DNA from: Aspidiotus rigidus
Lineage: Eukaryota; Arthropoda; Insecta; Hemiptera; Diaspididae
Direction of reading: 5' to 3'
Length of the DNA: 64,000 nucleotides
Assembly: GCA_035079385.1 (NCBI GenBank)
Contig: JAVHKY010000059.1
Span: 1,414,001-1,478,000, forward strand
Below the pieces are notes generated by a model. The model was not told where the DNA came from and made no database searches. It saw only the letters and a list, made by a program, of their open reading frames with translations. The first letter of the stretch is position 1; every line of letters starts with the position of its first letter. This document shows positions 1-11,880 of the stretch, in pieces. A program made the translations under genes and the position numbers.

Positions 1-540
1 CCGAAAACGAGATTTCTTAAACCGATTTTCAATGTTTTTACAACCGAAAAATCCGAGCTCTATTCATCATCATGGCTATAAATAGGTATGGGAAATGAAA
101 TGAAGGCTTTCTAGATATACATGATGCCATCTGTATCGATTTTCAGTGTTCTTTAAGCTAATCTAGAGGCAAAGTTCGAGACAACCTCGATTGCCGCCAT
201 TTCACAACTACCTACTGAGAATTCAAGCACAGTAGACGCTCCATTTTAACATAGTTTTACGTACTCCATAGTCATCAGAATGAATTAAAATTTCTACCGA
301 ATGAAGAGGAGAGAGGGCTGAACTTATATCACTAATAATCGAAAAAGGGCCCTAAATCGTGCTAAGGCCCTTTCTCTATCCGACCATTCAATTCTTACTC
401 CTTTGAGCATTATTAAAGCGAACACACAAAATTGCTCTCCATTATACTTGTTGCATTCCTTGGAGCAGCAAAGTAGTGGCCAAAAAAGTGAATTGACGAG
501 ATGAACATCCCTCTTCCTCTCAACTAGTTTTAACAACTAT
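1..540. other. No gene seen
   Basis: AT-rich non-coding sequence. The reading frames here are short and have no recognisable domain. I see no repeat shared with other parts of the window except that the dispersed GACTTGAAAA repeat begins just after it. Confidence 0.5.
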
Positions 541-1060
541 TCAGTGGGAGGGGGAAAAATCGTCCGACCGTTGCAGTGTCATAAATGACCTCGACCTCAT
601 TTTGAAACTTGAAAAAATTTCGAGCTTCAATTCTCTACAGAGAAAAGTTCGATCTGAGAACCTCCTAAATCAAGAGAACTTGGGTAAATTTTCAGCTCCA
701 AACCTCTCTAGAGGAGGAAAAATTCCAAGTTATAAGGCTATAAGTTACGATGCAACTATAGGACCTTGGGCTAAACATAAGTTAAGCTCAGAGGGATATT
801 GTAGGTTAAACGCCTCATGTTCAGCCTAATTTTTAACTATGGGGGCTACATTCTCAGAAAATCTGCGCGCCTAACCTTTGTGACGTTATCGATAACCTTG
901 ACCTAATTTAGGGACTTGAAAAATTTCGAGTTTGAATCCTTTATAGAAGGAAGGACTTGGGAAAAATTTGGATCGATGAACCTTTGTAGAGGCAAGCCCA
1001 GAGGAGGGTTGAACTCTCAACTTTCGAACTAAGCTTCAAGTATGGAGTCTCACACCAAAT
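541..1060. repeat. Dispersed GACTTGAAAAATTT repeat, two successive copies
   Basis: Two similar segments follow each other. One is near 560-720 (gtccgaccg, a shifted tgacgtcat-like site, acttgaaaaaatttcgag, then ctctacagag). The other is near 880-1000 (tgacgttatcgataacc, gacttgaaaaatttcgag, then ctttatagaagg). The same order of motifs returns at 4864-5040, 6947-7112, 22980-23250 and 50240-50500, so this is a diverged high-copy dispersed family. No protein or terminal structure is visible. It is probably non-autonomous or very old. Confidence 0.55.
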
Positions 1061-1795
1061 TTCTCCCTAGGGCGTAAAAGCTAGACTAGGGCCAGGTTGA
1101 GACTTCTCAGGCCAAGACTTCGAGGAAGTAAAAAGGAAAAATCTCACCCACAACCTCTCGTTTTCATGACGAGCACCAAGAACTAGATTCGATGATTGTG
1201 AAGAAAAAATACAAATATAAAAGGACGTAACGTCATCGTAATTAGGAAATAGAAGATCACTTAAAATCCCTAGAGACGAAGAAAGTACAAACAGGAGAGT
1301 TTGCGTTATCAAATCCTCACATAGGAGAAAGCGGGATATTACGATAGTCACTTACAGGAAGGAGACTTTCAGGACTTTCAGAAATTTCAGACGTAGAATT
1401 GATTTATGTCAGACGATTGAAATCGGCGAGGAATGCGGGTTCCTCACTACCATTGCAAAAGATGCATTGGCCACAATTTTTTTCCGTTTGTCTCCATGTA
1501 ATCATTGAAATACGTACATAAAAGTAATGTAAAATTTATTCAAGTTGATATGAGAAGGAGCAATCATTCTCTTTTTTGTCATCGATTTTTGGCTTGGCAT
1601 GCCATTAGGTGAGCTCTTAAAATTTCCTTCGATTGTCCTACTATATCTATTCTCATCTCTTTCTCGAATGTAATTTCCTCTCCTGATCAACGCAAATGAC
1701 TGTTTCCATTTTCCATTCCATTGTTTCATCATTCAGTTCAAAATTCACTCTACTCTCTCTGTTGGTAAATATTCGAGAATTATTTTCGCACTCAC
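1061..1795. other. Probable intron downstream of the WD40 exon
   Basis: This stretch follows the splice donor of the minus-strand WD40 exon. I looked for the next expected WD40 exon on the minus strand and did not find it. Short open frames here lack WD-repeat signatures. It is best read as intron. Confidence 0.45.
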
Positions 1796-2009
1796 CAAGC
1801 AGTTGATTCCGCATTTGTGATCGGTGAACTCGCAACATTTGCTATGGTCCGACAAATCCCAAATCCGGATACTAGGTTGATGGCCATATTCACCCGTGGC
1901 CAGGTACCGACCATCCGGCGAATAAGTAAGACAAGTGACCGACTTTCGGGAGTCGTTCAACAGGTGAGACTGTTTCTCACGATACGGACTTAGAAATACT
2001 ATGGTACAT
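1796..2009 (-). CDS. Internal exon of a WDR62/MAPKBP1-family WD40 protein
   Basis: This 214-bp minus-strand exon encodes part of a WD40 beta-propeller. The readable motifs are YSPDGRYLATGE, then GHQPSIRIWDL, then a DHKCGINCL stretch. Upstream lies the family's run of basic and polar residues ending KQSHLLNDSRK. Vertebrate MAPKBP1 and WDR62 share this order: a GCVV-type strand, KQxHI, SRK, FSPDGKYLVTGE, GHxPAVRVWD and HKYGVACV. The 3' boundary is a strong donor, GTGAGT, at 1790-1795, cutting exactly after a codon (phase 0). The 5' boundary is an acceptor with a pyrimidine tract ending in AG at 2010-2011, giving a phase 2 start so that a Gly codon is completed from the previous exon. Family members are scaffolds for JNK signalling and for spindle poles and centrosomes. 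No neighbouring exon was found, so the flanking introns must be long. The family assignment comes from remembered motif order, not a search. Confidence 0.85.
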
Positions 2010-4860
2010 CTGAAAGTAGAGAAATTATATACTCAGTTCAGTATCGAATACCAATATCTTTATAAACAATATCAATATTATACAGAGCAGATACAAACGA
2101 AAGAAAATTCTCTCATTTGTTCGCATCGAGTTGTTTTCGTCTCCCTACTTTAGAGTAGTTTACTTCTTAATTAACGGAAATTACGAAGTCTACCGAGAAA
2201 AAAAACAAGCCAACAAAGTACATAAATCTATTCACACCTTTAGCCATTCCAATTACCATCAAAAGCTGATCAAATTACCTCGGCGATATTCGCTTTCAGT
2301 AAAACTTGAAAATATGACACAAAAATTGTGGGGAAAAAAAACTGCTTTCTTTATTTCTCAAGTATCAATCTCTTCTCCATTCGTGTGTACGGTAATAGAA
2401 TATTGCAGTACCTGGCATTCTACTATAGGTACCTCTATGTCGTATACGCTATTCCTGAGCGTATATTAGTATCATTCAATATTTCCTACATTTACAAGCG
2501 AAAGTCACGCACACCGGATTCACTTTTGCTTCAACGAGCACACGAGTATACACAAGTGAAGTGCCTCATGTTTACCATCGATTTTTTTTTTTTTTTTTAG
2601 AATTTAAAACGGCCGAAAAGATAATGAAGAGTGAACACATCGACCACAATACGTCGACGCGAAATTACTACTTCCCACAAGTATAGAAAATCCGACTGGA
2701 TATTAGAGATGGAAGGAAATACAAATTAGCTCGATGGATGCGGTCGTGTTTTAACAAAATATTACCGATCATTTCGACTTTAGATCAAGGGACGGCAATT
2801 CTAATGCGTACGTTCATCTAAGATTAGCATACAATTTCAACAGAAACGTTACCCACATTCGCACATTTGATATTATCGAGTATTCTGAGGCTTGATATCG
2901 CGGCTATAAAGCTCCGAGAACGCCCAGAACTGAACCATAAGGTAGAAAAAAAAAGTGATTTCATTGCGAGATTTATGAAATATACAGTGAGCGACACGTT
3001 ATGCCCCGTTGGTAGTGAAACCAGATTCCGTTCTGAGAATGACAATCCGGAAATAATAAAAAATGGAAGAATTTTTCCTCAAATATTACGGAGACTATAA
3101 ATTCTGAACCCTAATAAACATAATTATGTATAATGAACGTGTGTTGCGAAGAAAATGTTGAAATAATGAAGTTATAATACAGAGTAAAACTTCTACTATG
3201 GATTTCCAGATCAAGGGATGAAGGTGGCGAGGGATATTGAGAGATTTCATGACTCAACTTTGTAAAATAATAGAGCCTGAGGAAATGTCGATTCGAAGGT
3301 CTTAGCGAGAAAGAGTGAAAAAAATTTCGATGTGTCAGAGAAATCTTGCTGCTCACTTCATTCTCTTCTTAGGGGTTGGTCCTAGCAACTGCGTCGTTTA
3401 AAATATGCAGGGAACTTATTTTACAGGTAATTTCAACTTATCATATCTCACTTTTTCTTTTCTTGTTCAGAGCTCAAAGTTAAGTCGAATTTTCTCCGTT
3501 TCCCCAAGTCCCACTTCTTCCTTTTCTATAGCTTCTGATACCGAAGGTCAACTTTCGAATATTTTTACTGTCTTAAAGTAGGCCAGAGCCCTCGCATTCT
3601 ACAACATATGTGTACTACGAATCCCTTTTGCCTAGGTCTCAGGACATTCCCTTTGACAGCACGAATTAAAGTCGATCACCTCACATTATTTCTGTCTCTT
3701 CTTTTTTACGTTTTCGGATATTGAAGATCAACCTACGAAAATCTGTCCCCAAAGTAGATCGTAGCTTTTGCCCTCTTGGGGATTACAGTTTTTCAAAGAG
3801 GCGTATCTCAGAGGTACTAGGTGTGAACTTGTCGTTCGTTGGCTACCAGAAATTTTTTACTTATATCATGTTTTTACTTTACCTCTTTCCCCTCCTATCA
3901 ATGAGTTTCCGTCCGTAGGTTTCTACCTCCGTTCTCTTGATTTCAGGACTTACACAAATGTTGATCTTTAAAGTATATAAATTCTGTTTTTCGCCATCCA
4001 ATTGAGAGCAGACCAGAGATAGTTCCGTTCATTCCAATCATCGAAAGAAAGAAGAAAAAAACTAACGTTCAGTTCATCAAGTGTGAAATGAACGCGAGCG
4101 GTTGTGCACTTGAACATCTTTCATTTTTTAGCATATTTCTGTACAAAAGCCCGTTAGGGTCCCTTACCTCATTTGAATCATTATTGTAAGAGGTATCAGT
4201 GAATGAAAAATGAACGACATTTCCGTTGTTCGTTCAGTAAATTTAAATGGACGTGAACACCATTCATTTGCCTCCCCTTGAAAAAAAGATCAACTTGGTG
4301 ATGTTTTAGCGTTTATAAACGTACATGGAACCAGTCATTCATTTACTAATTTCCCTCCATTCTTTATTGTTTGCAGAATTGTCACCGGGTAGTTGTCACA
4401 TCACAAATAGTCACATTTTGTGACCGCCACATCGCAATGACCACCATGCTATTCTTTGTCAAGCGGAGATGAACGCAGGCAAGAAAATAGGTCATCACAA
4501 TTTTGTTACATTATGGACGCGTCACAAAATATTGGCTGTGACGGTCATTTTCTCAACTTGGACTGTTCGGGTTTGTTTGCAACGTTTGCCAACATAATTA
4601 TAAGCAAACCTAGTGGATTGGTTCCCAAGTGTTAATAGCACGAACTGCGGCAACGCACTCTACGGATATGTACAGGAATTATTACAAAACCACGGACAAC
4701 AGATACAGCAATGAGAAGAACTCCATAATGTTCTGTGGCTTGAACGTTTCCGCAAGTCTGAGGGGTAGGATAGTGGGAGCTACAACCTAATTCTTGAACT
4801 TGAACATATTTTTCCCTCCTTCCATAACTTTTGCATTTGCGTTCGTGACAGAATGGGACA
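2010..4860. other. No gene seen; probable intron
   Basis: If the WD40 gene continues upstream on the minus strand, its previous exon should encode a segment ending in a glycine codon, and I could not find it here. There is a T18 tract near 2582. Positions 4000-4260 are rich in TTCATT/AATGAA and GAACG words, and 4380-4560 repeat GTCACA/TGTGAC words in both orientations. Neither has clear boundaries. Confidence 0.4.
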
Positions 4861-4863
4861 AGG

Positions 4864-5040
4864 CTAACGTGTAAACCAGCCTCCCTAATGAGCTTAATGA
4901 CTTTAGCCTAATTTACAGACTTGAGAGAATTCGGAAGTCTGCCATAGCAGGATCAAACGACTTGGACGCCCGCGCGCCCCATCTCACTCAGAACTATATA
5001 AGTAGGGGTTATTTAGCGCAGTGTTCTTTCGGGTTTGGGT
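4864..5040 (+). repeat. Left member of a direct repeat flanking the RTE fragment
   Basis: This segment runs from an accagcctcc word through gcgcgccccatc to ttatttagcgcagtgt and a ttcgggttt end. It is matched in the same order and orientation by 6947-7112, at roughly three quarters identity by eye. The RTE-type reverse transcriptase frame begins immediately at its right edge. Its internal gacttga...aatt words tie it to the dispersed family at 541-1060. Confidence 0.6.
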
Positions 5041-6600
5041 AATTTCTACAAGAAGTTGTACGAAAACAATCAACGCGAAAGTCAAACATACAATACGCAC
5101 AATATGTATGAAGTAGAGCCCTTCACCGTAGAAGAAATAACAATAATAATAAAAGAAATGAAGAAAGATAAAGCCCCAAGTCACGACAATATCACAAACG
5201 AACAGATAAAGTATGGAGGAGAGACTCTAGTAACGGAAATCACCGACCTCTTCAACATGATACTTGAAAAACGTAAGACTCCCACCGATTGGAAAAAACT
5301 AGACACTATTCTTATGTTTAAAAAAGGCGACAAAAGCAAAATAACAAATTATAGACCGATAAGTCTGGGTGTCACACTAGCTAAAATTTTCTCCAAAGCA
5401 GTAGAACAAAGAATAAGAGGAATTCTAGACGCACAGCAACCAAAAGAGCAGGCAGGGCTTAGGCGAAACTTCTCCACCACAGACCACTTACATACAATGA
5501 ACCTTTTGATAGAGAAAAGCAAAAAATATCAAATAGAAATTTGTGATGCAAATAGATTACACTAAGGCTTTCGACTCCGTAAATCATAATTACTTGCTAA
5601 ATGCATTAGGAAAACAGGGAGTATCAAAAACATACATAGAGATTATAAGAGAAATGTACACAGATCTAAAAACTAGAATAGTAACTGATGTAAGTGGACC
5701 TTACATTGACGTAAAAAGAGGAGTGAGACAAGGCGATCCCCTCTCTTCAACCCTATTCAACTGTCTGCTTGAGGAAGTTTTTAGAAAGTTGAAATGGGAA
5801 AATAGAGGAGTAAATGTAAATGGGGAAAATTCAAGCAATTTGAGATTCGCGGATGATGTTATCTTAATCGCAAAGAGCCCTGGGGAGTCAACAAAAATGG
5901 TGGCAGATCTAACAGAGAAAGGGGAGGAAGCAGGGTTAGAAATAAACACAAAAAAATCAGCAGTGATGACAAATGACAATGCAACACCCACGATCAAAAT
6001 AGGTAAAAATGAAATAGAACAGGTTGAAGACTCTATATATCTTGGTCAAGAAATGAGCATGAAAGAAAAAATGAAAAAAGAAGTTGGTAGACGCATCTGT
6101 TTTGGAGTCTGAAACCAGACATATCTTGAAAGGGAATTATAGCAATAAAGTAAAAAGTTCAATATTCAACGCCTGCGTTCTACCAACTTTACTTTACGGA
6201 GCTCAGACATGGTCCCTAACCTGTAACCTAGAGAATAAAATCAGGATAACACAAAATCGCATGGAAAGGTCTATAGTAGGGGTAAAATTAAAAGATAGAA
6301 TTTCAATTTCAAAAATCAAATCAAATTTGAGGGGTAATATGAACGCAGTACACAGGTACAGAAGAATGAAATGGGACTGGGCGGGACATGTCGCAAGAAT
6401 GTCTGACAACCGATGGACATACAGAATAACTTTTTGGCAACCATACAGAAAAAGAAAAAGAGGAGGTCAGGAACGTAACTGGAGTGACGACATAAACAAA
6501 TTTCTGGGACATAACTTATTCCACAGGGTAGCATGGGATCGAACGGAGTGGAACAGATTGAGGGAGGTCTTCGCCCAGAATCAGGGCCTAATGAGGTGAT
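5035..6600 (+). pseudogene. RTE-type non-LTR retrotransposon fragment, reverse transcriptase and C-terminal region
   Basis: The coding remains lie in three frames: 5035-5565, 5543-6112 and 6084-6599. The first has the NFYKKLY start and NYRPISL finger motif. The second has DYTKAFDSVNH (motif A with the catalytic Asp), KRGVRQGDPLS (motif B) and LRFADDV (motif C, catalytic Asp pair). The third has the C-terminal WAGHVARMSDNRW and GRP-like RGGQERNWSDDI motifs typical of the RTE clade. No endonuclease domain precedes it, so the copy is 5'-truncated, as is usual for these elements. Two frameshifts, near 5550 and 6090, break it. The 3' end runs into an aataataattat-rich tail near 6700. It is not functional as it stands. 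Clade assignment rests on motif wording, so a related clade is possible. Confidence 0.85.
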
Positions 6601-6946
6601 GCGGAGTTTGTAATTATAACAGTCAAAAAAGAGATGTACTATGTTTAAGCTCTACCTCATTGTAAAGTAATGAAGACTAATGAAAATGAAAAAAATAATA
6701 ATTATGGTGGGAGAGGTTATATACGAAACAGGGTTGTCACTTTTTCTCAAGAACTTTCCGCGACTTTTCCAGCTTTTCCAAGCCCTTTTCTCCATTTTTT
6801 TCGGAACTTTATTTTCTCAAGATTATTAACGAAAAAAAAAATTAAAAAAATAAAAAAAAGTAACTCTGATTCTGTACTGGGATTTTTTTTTGCCATTTGT
6901 CTTTTTTTTCCTAAGTGTGTTTTTCAGTGACAAGAGCAATCGTCAA

Positions 6947-7112
6947 CTAGCCTCCTTAGTAAGCTTAATGACATCGACTTACTTCAGAGACTTGAAAAAA
7001 TTTCCATGTCCTCTACAGCGAGATCAAAGGACTTGAACCCCGCGCGCCCCATCCGTCTCACAACCACATAAACGGGTTATTCAGCGCAGTGTGTTTACGG
7101 TTTCGGGTTGAT
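6947..7112 (+). repeat. Right member of a direct repeat flanking the RTE fragment
   Basis: It matches 4864-5040 in order and orientation, sharing gcttaatgac, gcgcgccccatc, ttattcagcgcagtgtg and ttcgggtt. It lies about 250 bp beyond the RTE tail, so it is too far away and too long to be a simple target-site duplication. Either the host carried two copies of this repeat, or a segment of about 2.08 kb was duplicated. Confidence 0.55.
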
Positions 7113-8259
7113 TACGCTGGAATCAGGGTTACCACAGAACAATTTTTTTTTTTTCATCTTTCTCTAGGACTTGACTTCGAATGATCGAAATGGGGGAAAA
7201 AAAGGACATAACTCTGATTCGGCGTATGAAAAAAATTTATGCACTTGGTCTTCTCTCTTTTTCATGCGCAAAATAATTATATTTCTAGAGAATATGAACC
7301 CATAAACCTAGTTTGTCATTCATAAAATAAAGATTCCTTGACTTTTTCATGGCTTTTCCAGATTTTACAAGAAGTGGCAACCCGGGGTGAAGAACTACAA
7401 ATTCAGTTTTGGGGTTGCTCGTAAGACTCCTATGAACTGTATTCTTGAAGATTTCTTAATAAGGCAACCTTAGTCTTCGGGTTGCATGGCTGTATACTGC
7501 ATATTGCCAAGAGAGTGTACACATAAGACCACGCACTTCAAACTTGGGGTTGTCTCACTTAGAATCATCCCAGAGACTGCAAGCTTATCAAGAATCTGCA
7601 CAAAACTGACCTTCTCAACCTGAAAACTTCAAAAGGTCTGTGTAGACGTTCATTTAGTCATTCTCCAGAGAAAAATTGAGGCTTCCTTAACGTTGAACCA
7701 GGAACGCAGGAAACCAGTTCTATGGGTCGAATTTGTTATATTAATCAGGTTTACAGGCTTATTCGGGAAACCAAGACGCACTATCCATTCGACCTCTAGA
7801 GTAGAGTGGAACTGAATGAAGAGAACATCAATTTTTCAAAATCTCTTTCTATCAAATAATAATGATGACGAGAATTCTAAATTTTAAAAGTCCTTCCTAT
7901 CATATAAATATGCCTCGAAAGACGACGGACGGCCAATTTTTCAAAAAACCACCCATAGAACAAATTCCCTTTTAAAATTTTCACCTCCGAGATAGTATAT
8001 GATAAATAACTTTCCTCCCTATTATATGAGGGGAAAAAAAAGAAAGTAAGTAAGTAAATAAACGAATAAATAAATAAAATATTTAGATAAATTAATTGAT
8101 TAATTAAATGAATAAATTTATAAATCTAGGCCCCCCTCCTACCATATATAGCTCAAGCAGCGGAGAAAAATTTTTCCAAGTCTATTTTGAGCGGACGTCG
8201 GACGGCAAATTTTTCAGAACAGATTACCTGTTAAAATGATTTAATTGTGAGCATTTGAT
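7113..8259. repeat. Mixed dispersed repeats, including an antisense match to 50.3 kb
   Basis: Positions 8130-8230 (ccccctcctaccatatatagctca, then gacgtcggacgg) are the reverse complement of the motif order at 50330-50420 (gagctatatatgataggaggggg). The word gacgacggacgg occurs at 7920. Positions 8047-8130 are a degenerate AAGT/AAAT microsatellite. No coding region is seen. Confidence 0.45.
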
Positions 8260-8560
8260 TTCACAAGGAATTCTGTCTAAGAATACCAATAGTTTTCCAT
8301 GACGACGTTACTGTATTAAACTTTTTTGAACTTTTAGATAGGGGGCAGGGGACCAGTTTTTTCTCCTCGAAAAATTCCCCCAACTTTTTCAGGTCATTCG
8401 AGACTATAATTTCCATAAGTTTCGCTTGTTTTGAAATTTTTTATTCATGAATGCAGCGAGTCCTAGAAAATTCATTGACCTTGGAAAAATTCCCTGACTT
8501 TTCCATGAACACTCAAATTCCCCAATTTTTACTGATTTGCCAGGAGCTGATCACCCCGAT
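8260..8560 (+). repeat. Dispersed repeat shared with 50530-50760
   Basis: Both loci carry gaaattttttattcat, then a gcagcgagtc word, and then a region with repeated ttccctgactttt or related words. They are the same strand and order. Short open frames here are produced by the repeat and are not genes. Confidence 0.5.
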
Positions 8561-10390
8561 CGCACTCGTCCGAATACATGATACTTTAGGAGATTTCAAT
8601 CCGAGAAAAAATATTCGTATGGACATATATCACGCATTGTTTTTCTCATCAGTGGAAATAACAAAAACTGCCTACATAAATCCTAATTACAGTAGTTTCA
8701 TTGTAACAAATCTGCCGAGTATAATCGATTTTTACAACAAACCCAAATCTCTCAAATTTAAAATAACACCTCTATAGCCAACTCAAGCTACTCAAGCTTG
8801 GTTCACATCCCACAGTAAAATTTAGTAAAATTCCTCATTGCACACGTACAAAGATAAAATCATCGATGAAATCCATTCGTCTAAAAGTTCTCTTCATCGC
8901 GAATGAAGTATCGTTAGTTTTAAAACTCGTTAGGCGCCACAATCAAGGGCATAGCAAGTCACTCAACTGGCTAGCATAGCGACGACGGAGAGTAATTTAC
9001 TCTATGGCCAACGAGAGCGAAATCACCCAAAACAGAGCTGAAGGAAACGCGTTCACGCAGAAAAACAATACTCCAATTACCACGGTGTCGTACAGACAGA
9101 CACTGCTAAGGCGGCGATTCAATGACACTAAATAATGAGAGTTTTAAAAAGCACATATTATTTCCAACTTCCTTACGTGAACTTGATACATCACACATAC
9201 ACACACACACACACATTGTTGAGAAGCTGCGGAATTTTTTCAATATTGAAAATCGATAAATTGCGGGTCAGTTCGTCCAATTTCCAACATACCGATTTCT
9301 GATTTCCCACGTATAGCTGCAGCACATTAAAAAAATAATTTCTCGTTCGCACATTTCTCACACTCGTACAACATTCAAGAATTTCAATGTCATTAAAACA
9401 CAAGCAATTCCCTATACCGCGGATTTTACAAAGCGAAAGTACTCAAATCTCGGATTGCGTACGCCAATTACGAGTACAAGCAACAGTCATTGTGGTTTCG
9501 AAGACCAAATTGTGACCAGAAGGTAAAAGTACAACAGTGGGCAGTATTCCGGAACGTCGTACTTCCGAAGTATACGAGAAGATAATCATCGACCATATAT
9601 ATTGAAAACGAATACTACTTTTGGTAAGACATGGTACATTAAAAATGACTAATACGAGTTTACAATCGAGTAAGAATAAATTTCATTTCTCAAACCTAAA
9701 TATGTGAGGTAAGGTCGCTTACATGATTTCTCCATACTAAATCAGGTGGAGATTTCAATCATCGACGAGCGAGTCTTCTACCGTTTCTTTACGATGCAAA
9801 CATAACTCCATACCGATACTCTCGTAATAAAAAGTTTACAACGTAATATAATTAATAATTATGTGTTTTTCCTCTTTTGGCTGGGAGTCGTAAAAAGCTG
9901 CTGTGCGAAATTCTAAGAGAGGACACCCAGCTGAAAACTTCGAGACTTGCAGATTTTACAGAAAAAAAAAGAAAAAAAATTAATACCACCGGGAGCGCTT
10001 CGACTTTACACTCCAGCTAACACATTTGCAATGCTATTAACCACCTGTTCAAGCGAGAATAATTTGTACGGTTAATTTACGTATTCCTGAATATGGTGAA
10101 GATCATTAACGAACAACAGCTATTTCTCTAGTTCTTTTATCGTGACTTAGGTCCAGCTATATAACGTGGTTACTCTCGACAGTTGGCTGAGAAGAAGTAA
10201 AAGCCAAAGATATAGGTAGGTTGGAGACGAGAAAAACAAAAACAAATGTTCGGGACGAGCTTATGTTGAATATCACGTTCTGTTCGGCACACACTTTTCT
10301 TGGCTGAGAGAATTTTTTCATTTTTTCGTTTTTTTTTCAGACCCCAATGTCAAATTTGTTAATCAGGACAGAGAGATAGACGAGGTTCAT
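8561..10390. other. No gene seen; CA microsatellite inside
   Basis: AT-rich sequence with no recognisable exon. An ACACAC tract lies at about 9193-9215. Nothing else is supported. Confidence 0.4.
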
Positions 10391-10394
10391 GAAA

Positions 10395-10620
10395 GAAACA
10401 GTGATAAATCGATTTTTCCTGTGACGTTACATAGCAGACTAGAGCTTCCAGAGCTCCAGTTAACTCCATAAAGAAAGCATGAAGAACTCCGAGAAAATCA
10501 ACTTTATATTCGTTTTTTTTTTTTGTCGAAAGTCTTCATGCTTTTCTCACGAAGTTCATTCGTGCTCTGGAAGCTTCAGTCTGCTACATGACGTCATGGA
10601 GAATCGATCTATTGACGTCT
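10395..10620. repeat. Imperfect hairpin element, about 225 bp
   Basis: The left arm at about 10395-10487 (aatcgattt, gacgttacatagcagact, gcttccagagc, aaagcatgaaga) is the inverse of the right arm at about 10528-10612 (tcttcatgctttt, gctctggaagc, agtctgctacatgacgtc, aatcgat). The centre carries a T tract. The shape fits an old MITE. Target duplications and exact ends could not be fixed. Confidence 0.6.
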
Positions 10621-10924
10621 GCCGCTCATCCAAAATAAGAAAAACTCTGGCTGCAACATTCTTTCGTAGATTTTCATAAATTTATTTTTTATCTGATAAC
10701 CCGAATTCTTCTCTTTTAGAATGGAAAAATACGTATCAAAAAGTTGAAGAAAAAAGTTTTCAAGTCTCTCTACTATTTTCAGAACTCAAGTTCAATCATC
10801 TGAACAATATTTCATCGTCTTCTCTTGAAAAAATGTGACGGGTCTCGACCAACTAAGAAATAAAAATTATAATAATTTATTATCGGAACTCATAATGAGT
10901 GAGTGAGGTGTAAGTAGAGCACTA

Positions 10925-11285
10925 ATATTGAAAAAGGGTTTTTCAATTGTACAAATCTACTTTATTAGTTGCTTATACATCAGTACTTTCGGGTGTTATC
11001 CCATCATCAGCTGTGTCGCAACTGGAAAACAAGGCCTTAACCATGAGTTTTTATAGTATAACACTGTGATCTTATTGGCTATAACAATGCTGTGTTGTGA
11101 TTGGTTCACTTCTTAGAAACTTATTCTTACAATAATATGACATTGTGTCCTTCTTGGCTAAAACATACTGCTTTGTGATTTGTTCAATCTATTATCCTGA
11201 ACGCTGCGTTTCTATTACCTAACTGGATTCTTGCCGTCTCATTGGTTGATTCCGTTCTTCTTCTCTCGTCCAATCACCAGGCCGA
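10925..11285 (-). repeat. PLE-A copy 1 terminal inverted segment, 3' end
   Basis: About 355 bp that are closely matched, in inverted orientation, by 13080-13433. On the minus strand it carries repeated CCAAT boxes, a TATAAAA and then the hammerhead-like hairpin at 10987-11010. This is the PLE pseudo-LTR-like region. Confidence 0.8.
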
Positions 11286-11880
11286 ATAATTTTTCACTGT
11301 CAAATGTGATTACATTGTTCAAGAGGCAGGCTTTCTTCCTCTTGGCTTTTGCAATCTCCATTTGTTCCCAGAGTTTTCTTCTCTTTGTGCGATTCTCTAC
11401 GTGTATGACTTCAAATATTCCCTCTCCAACGTGGTTTTCCTCGTTACAGTGTTTCCCAAACAGTGACTTGCCATCTTCTTTCTCCCTCGACGTTTTGTGC
11501 TCCTTTCTCCTACTTTCTCCCAGTCTCACCGATATAGATCCCCTCGCACTGTTCACAAATGAGCTTGTACACTCCACTCAAGCTTTCCTTGTCCTTTTGT
11601 TCCGTCTGGTCATTGCTGATTCTCTTCACCATAGATTGGTTATTCTGGATGCCCACATTCACATCGTAGCCATTGAACGCCTTTATCACCTTGTTTGTGC
11701 CCTTTCCTATATATGGTATCGATACGGAGTACTTTCTCAGTATGCTATCATGGGTTCCTTTCTTTGTTTCCATTTTCCCAAAGACTCCCTCCATCACACA
11801 TCTGGGGTAGCCATTGGCTTCTGCGATCTGCTTTACTATCTCGATCTCTTTCCTCTTCTCTTCGTTGTTCTTGAGGATAG
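11239..11880 (-). pseudogene. PLE-A copy 1, GIY-YIG endonuclease region
   Basis: After a linker with a conserved GVFGKM stretch, the frame reads LSGVYKL...CEQCEGIYIGETGRK, the core of the GIY-YIG nuclease with the linked CxxC cysteines of Penelope endonucleases. It stops at about 11513. The rest of the domain (KEHK, KSLFGKHC, NEENH) continues in another frame from 11525 to 11239. The stop and shift are identical in copy 2. Confidence 0.85.

Noticed and set aside
2824..3100. Overlapping frames on both strands upstream of the WD40 exon, tested as the preceding exon
   Set aside because: Neither translation resembles the WDR62/MAPKBP1 segment that should precede the exon, and phase and splice sites do not fit.
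4864..7112. LTR retrotransposon with direct terminal repeats around the RT
   Set aside because: The RT is RTE-type with no gag, protease or integrase, the repeats lack TG...CA ends, and the right repeat lies well past the element tail.
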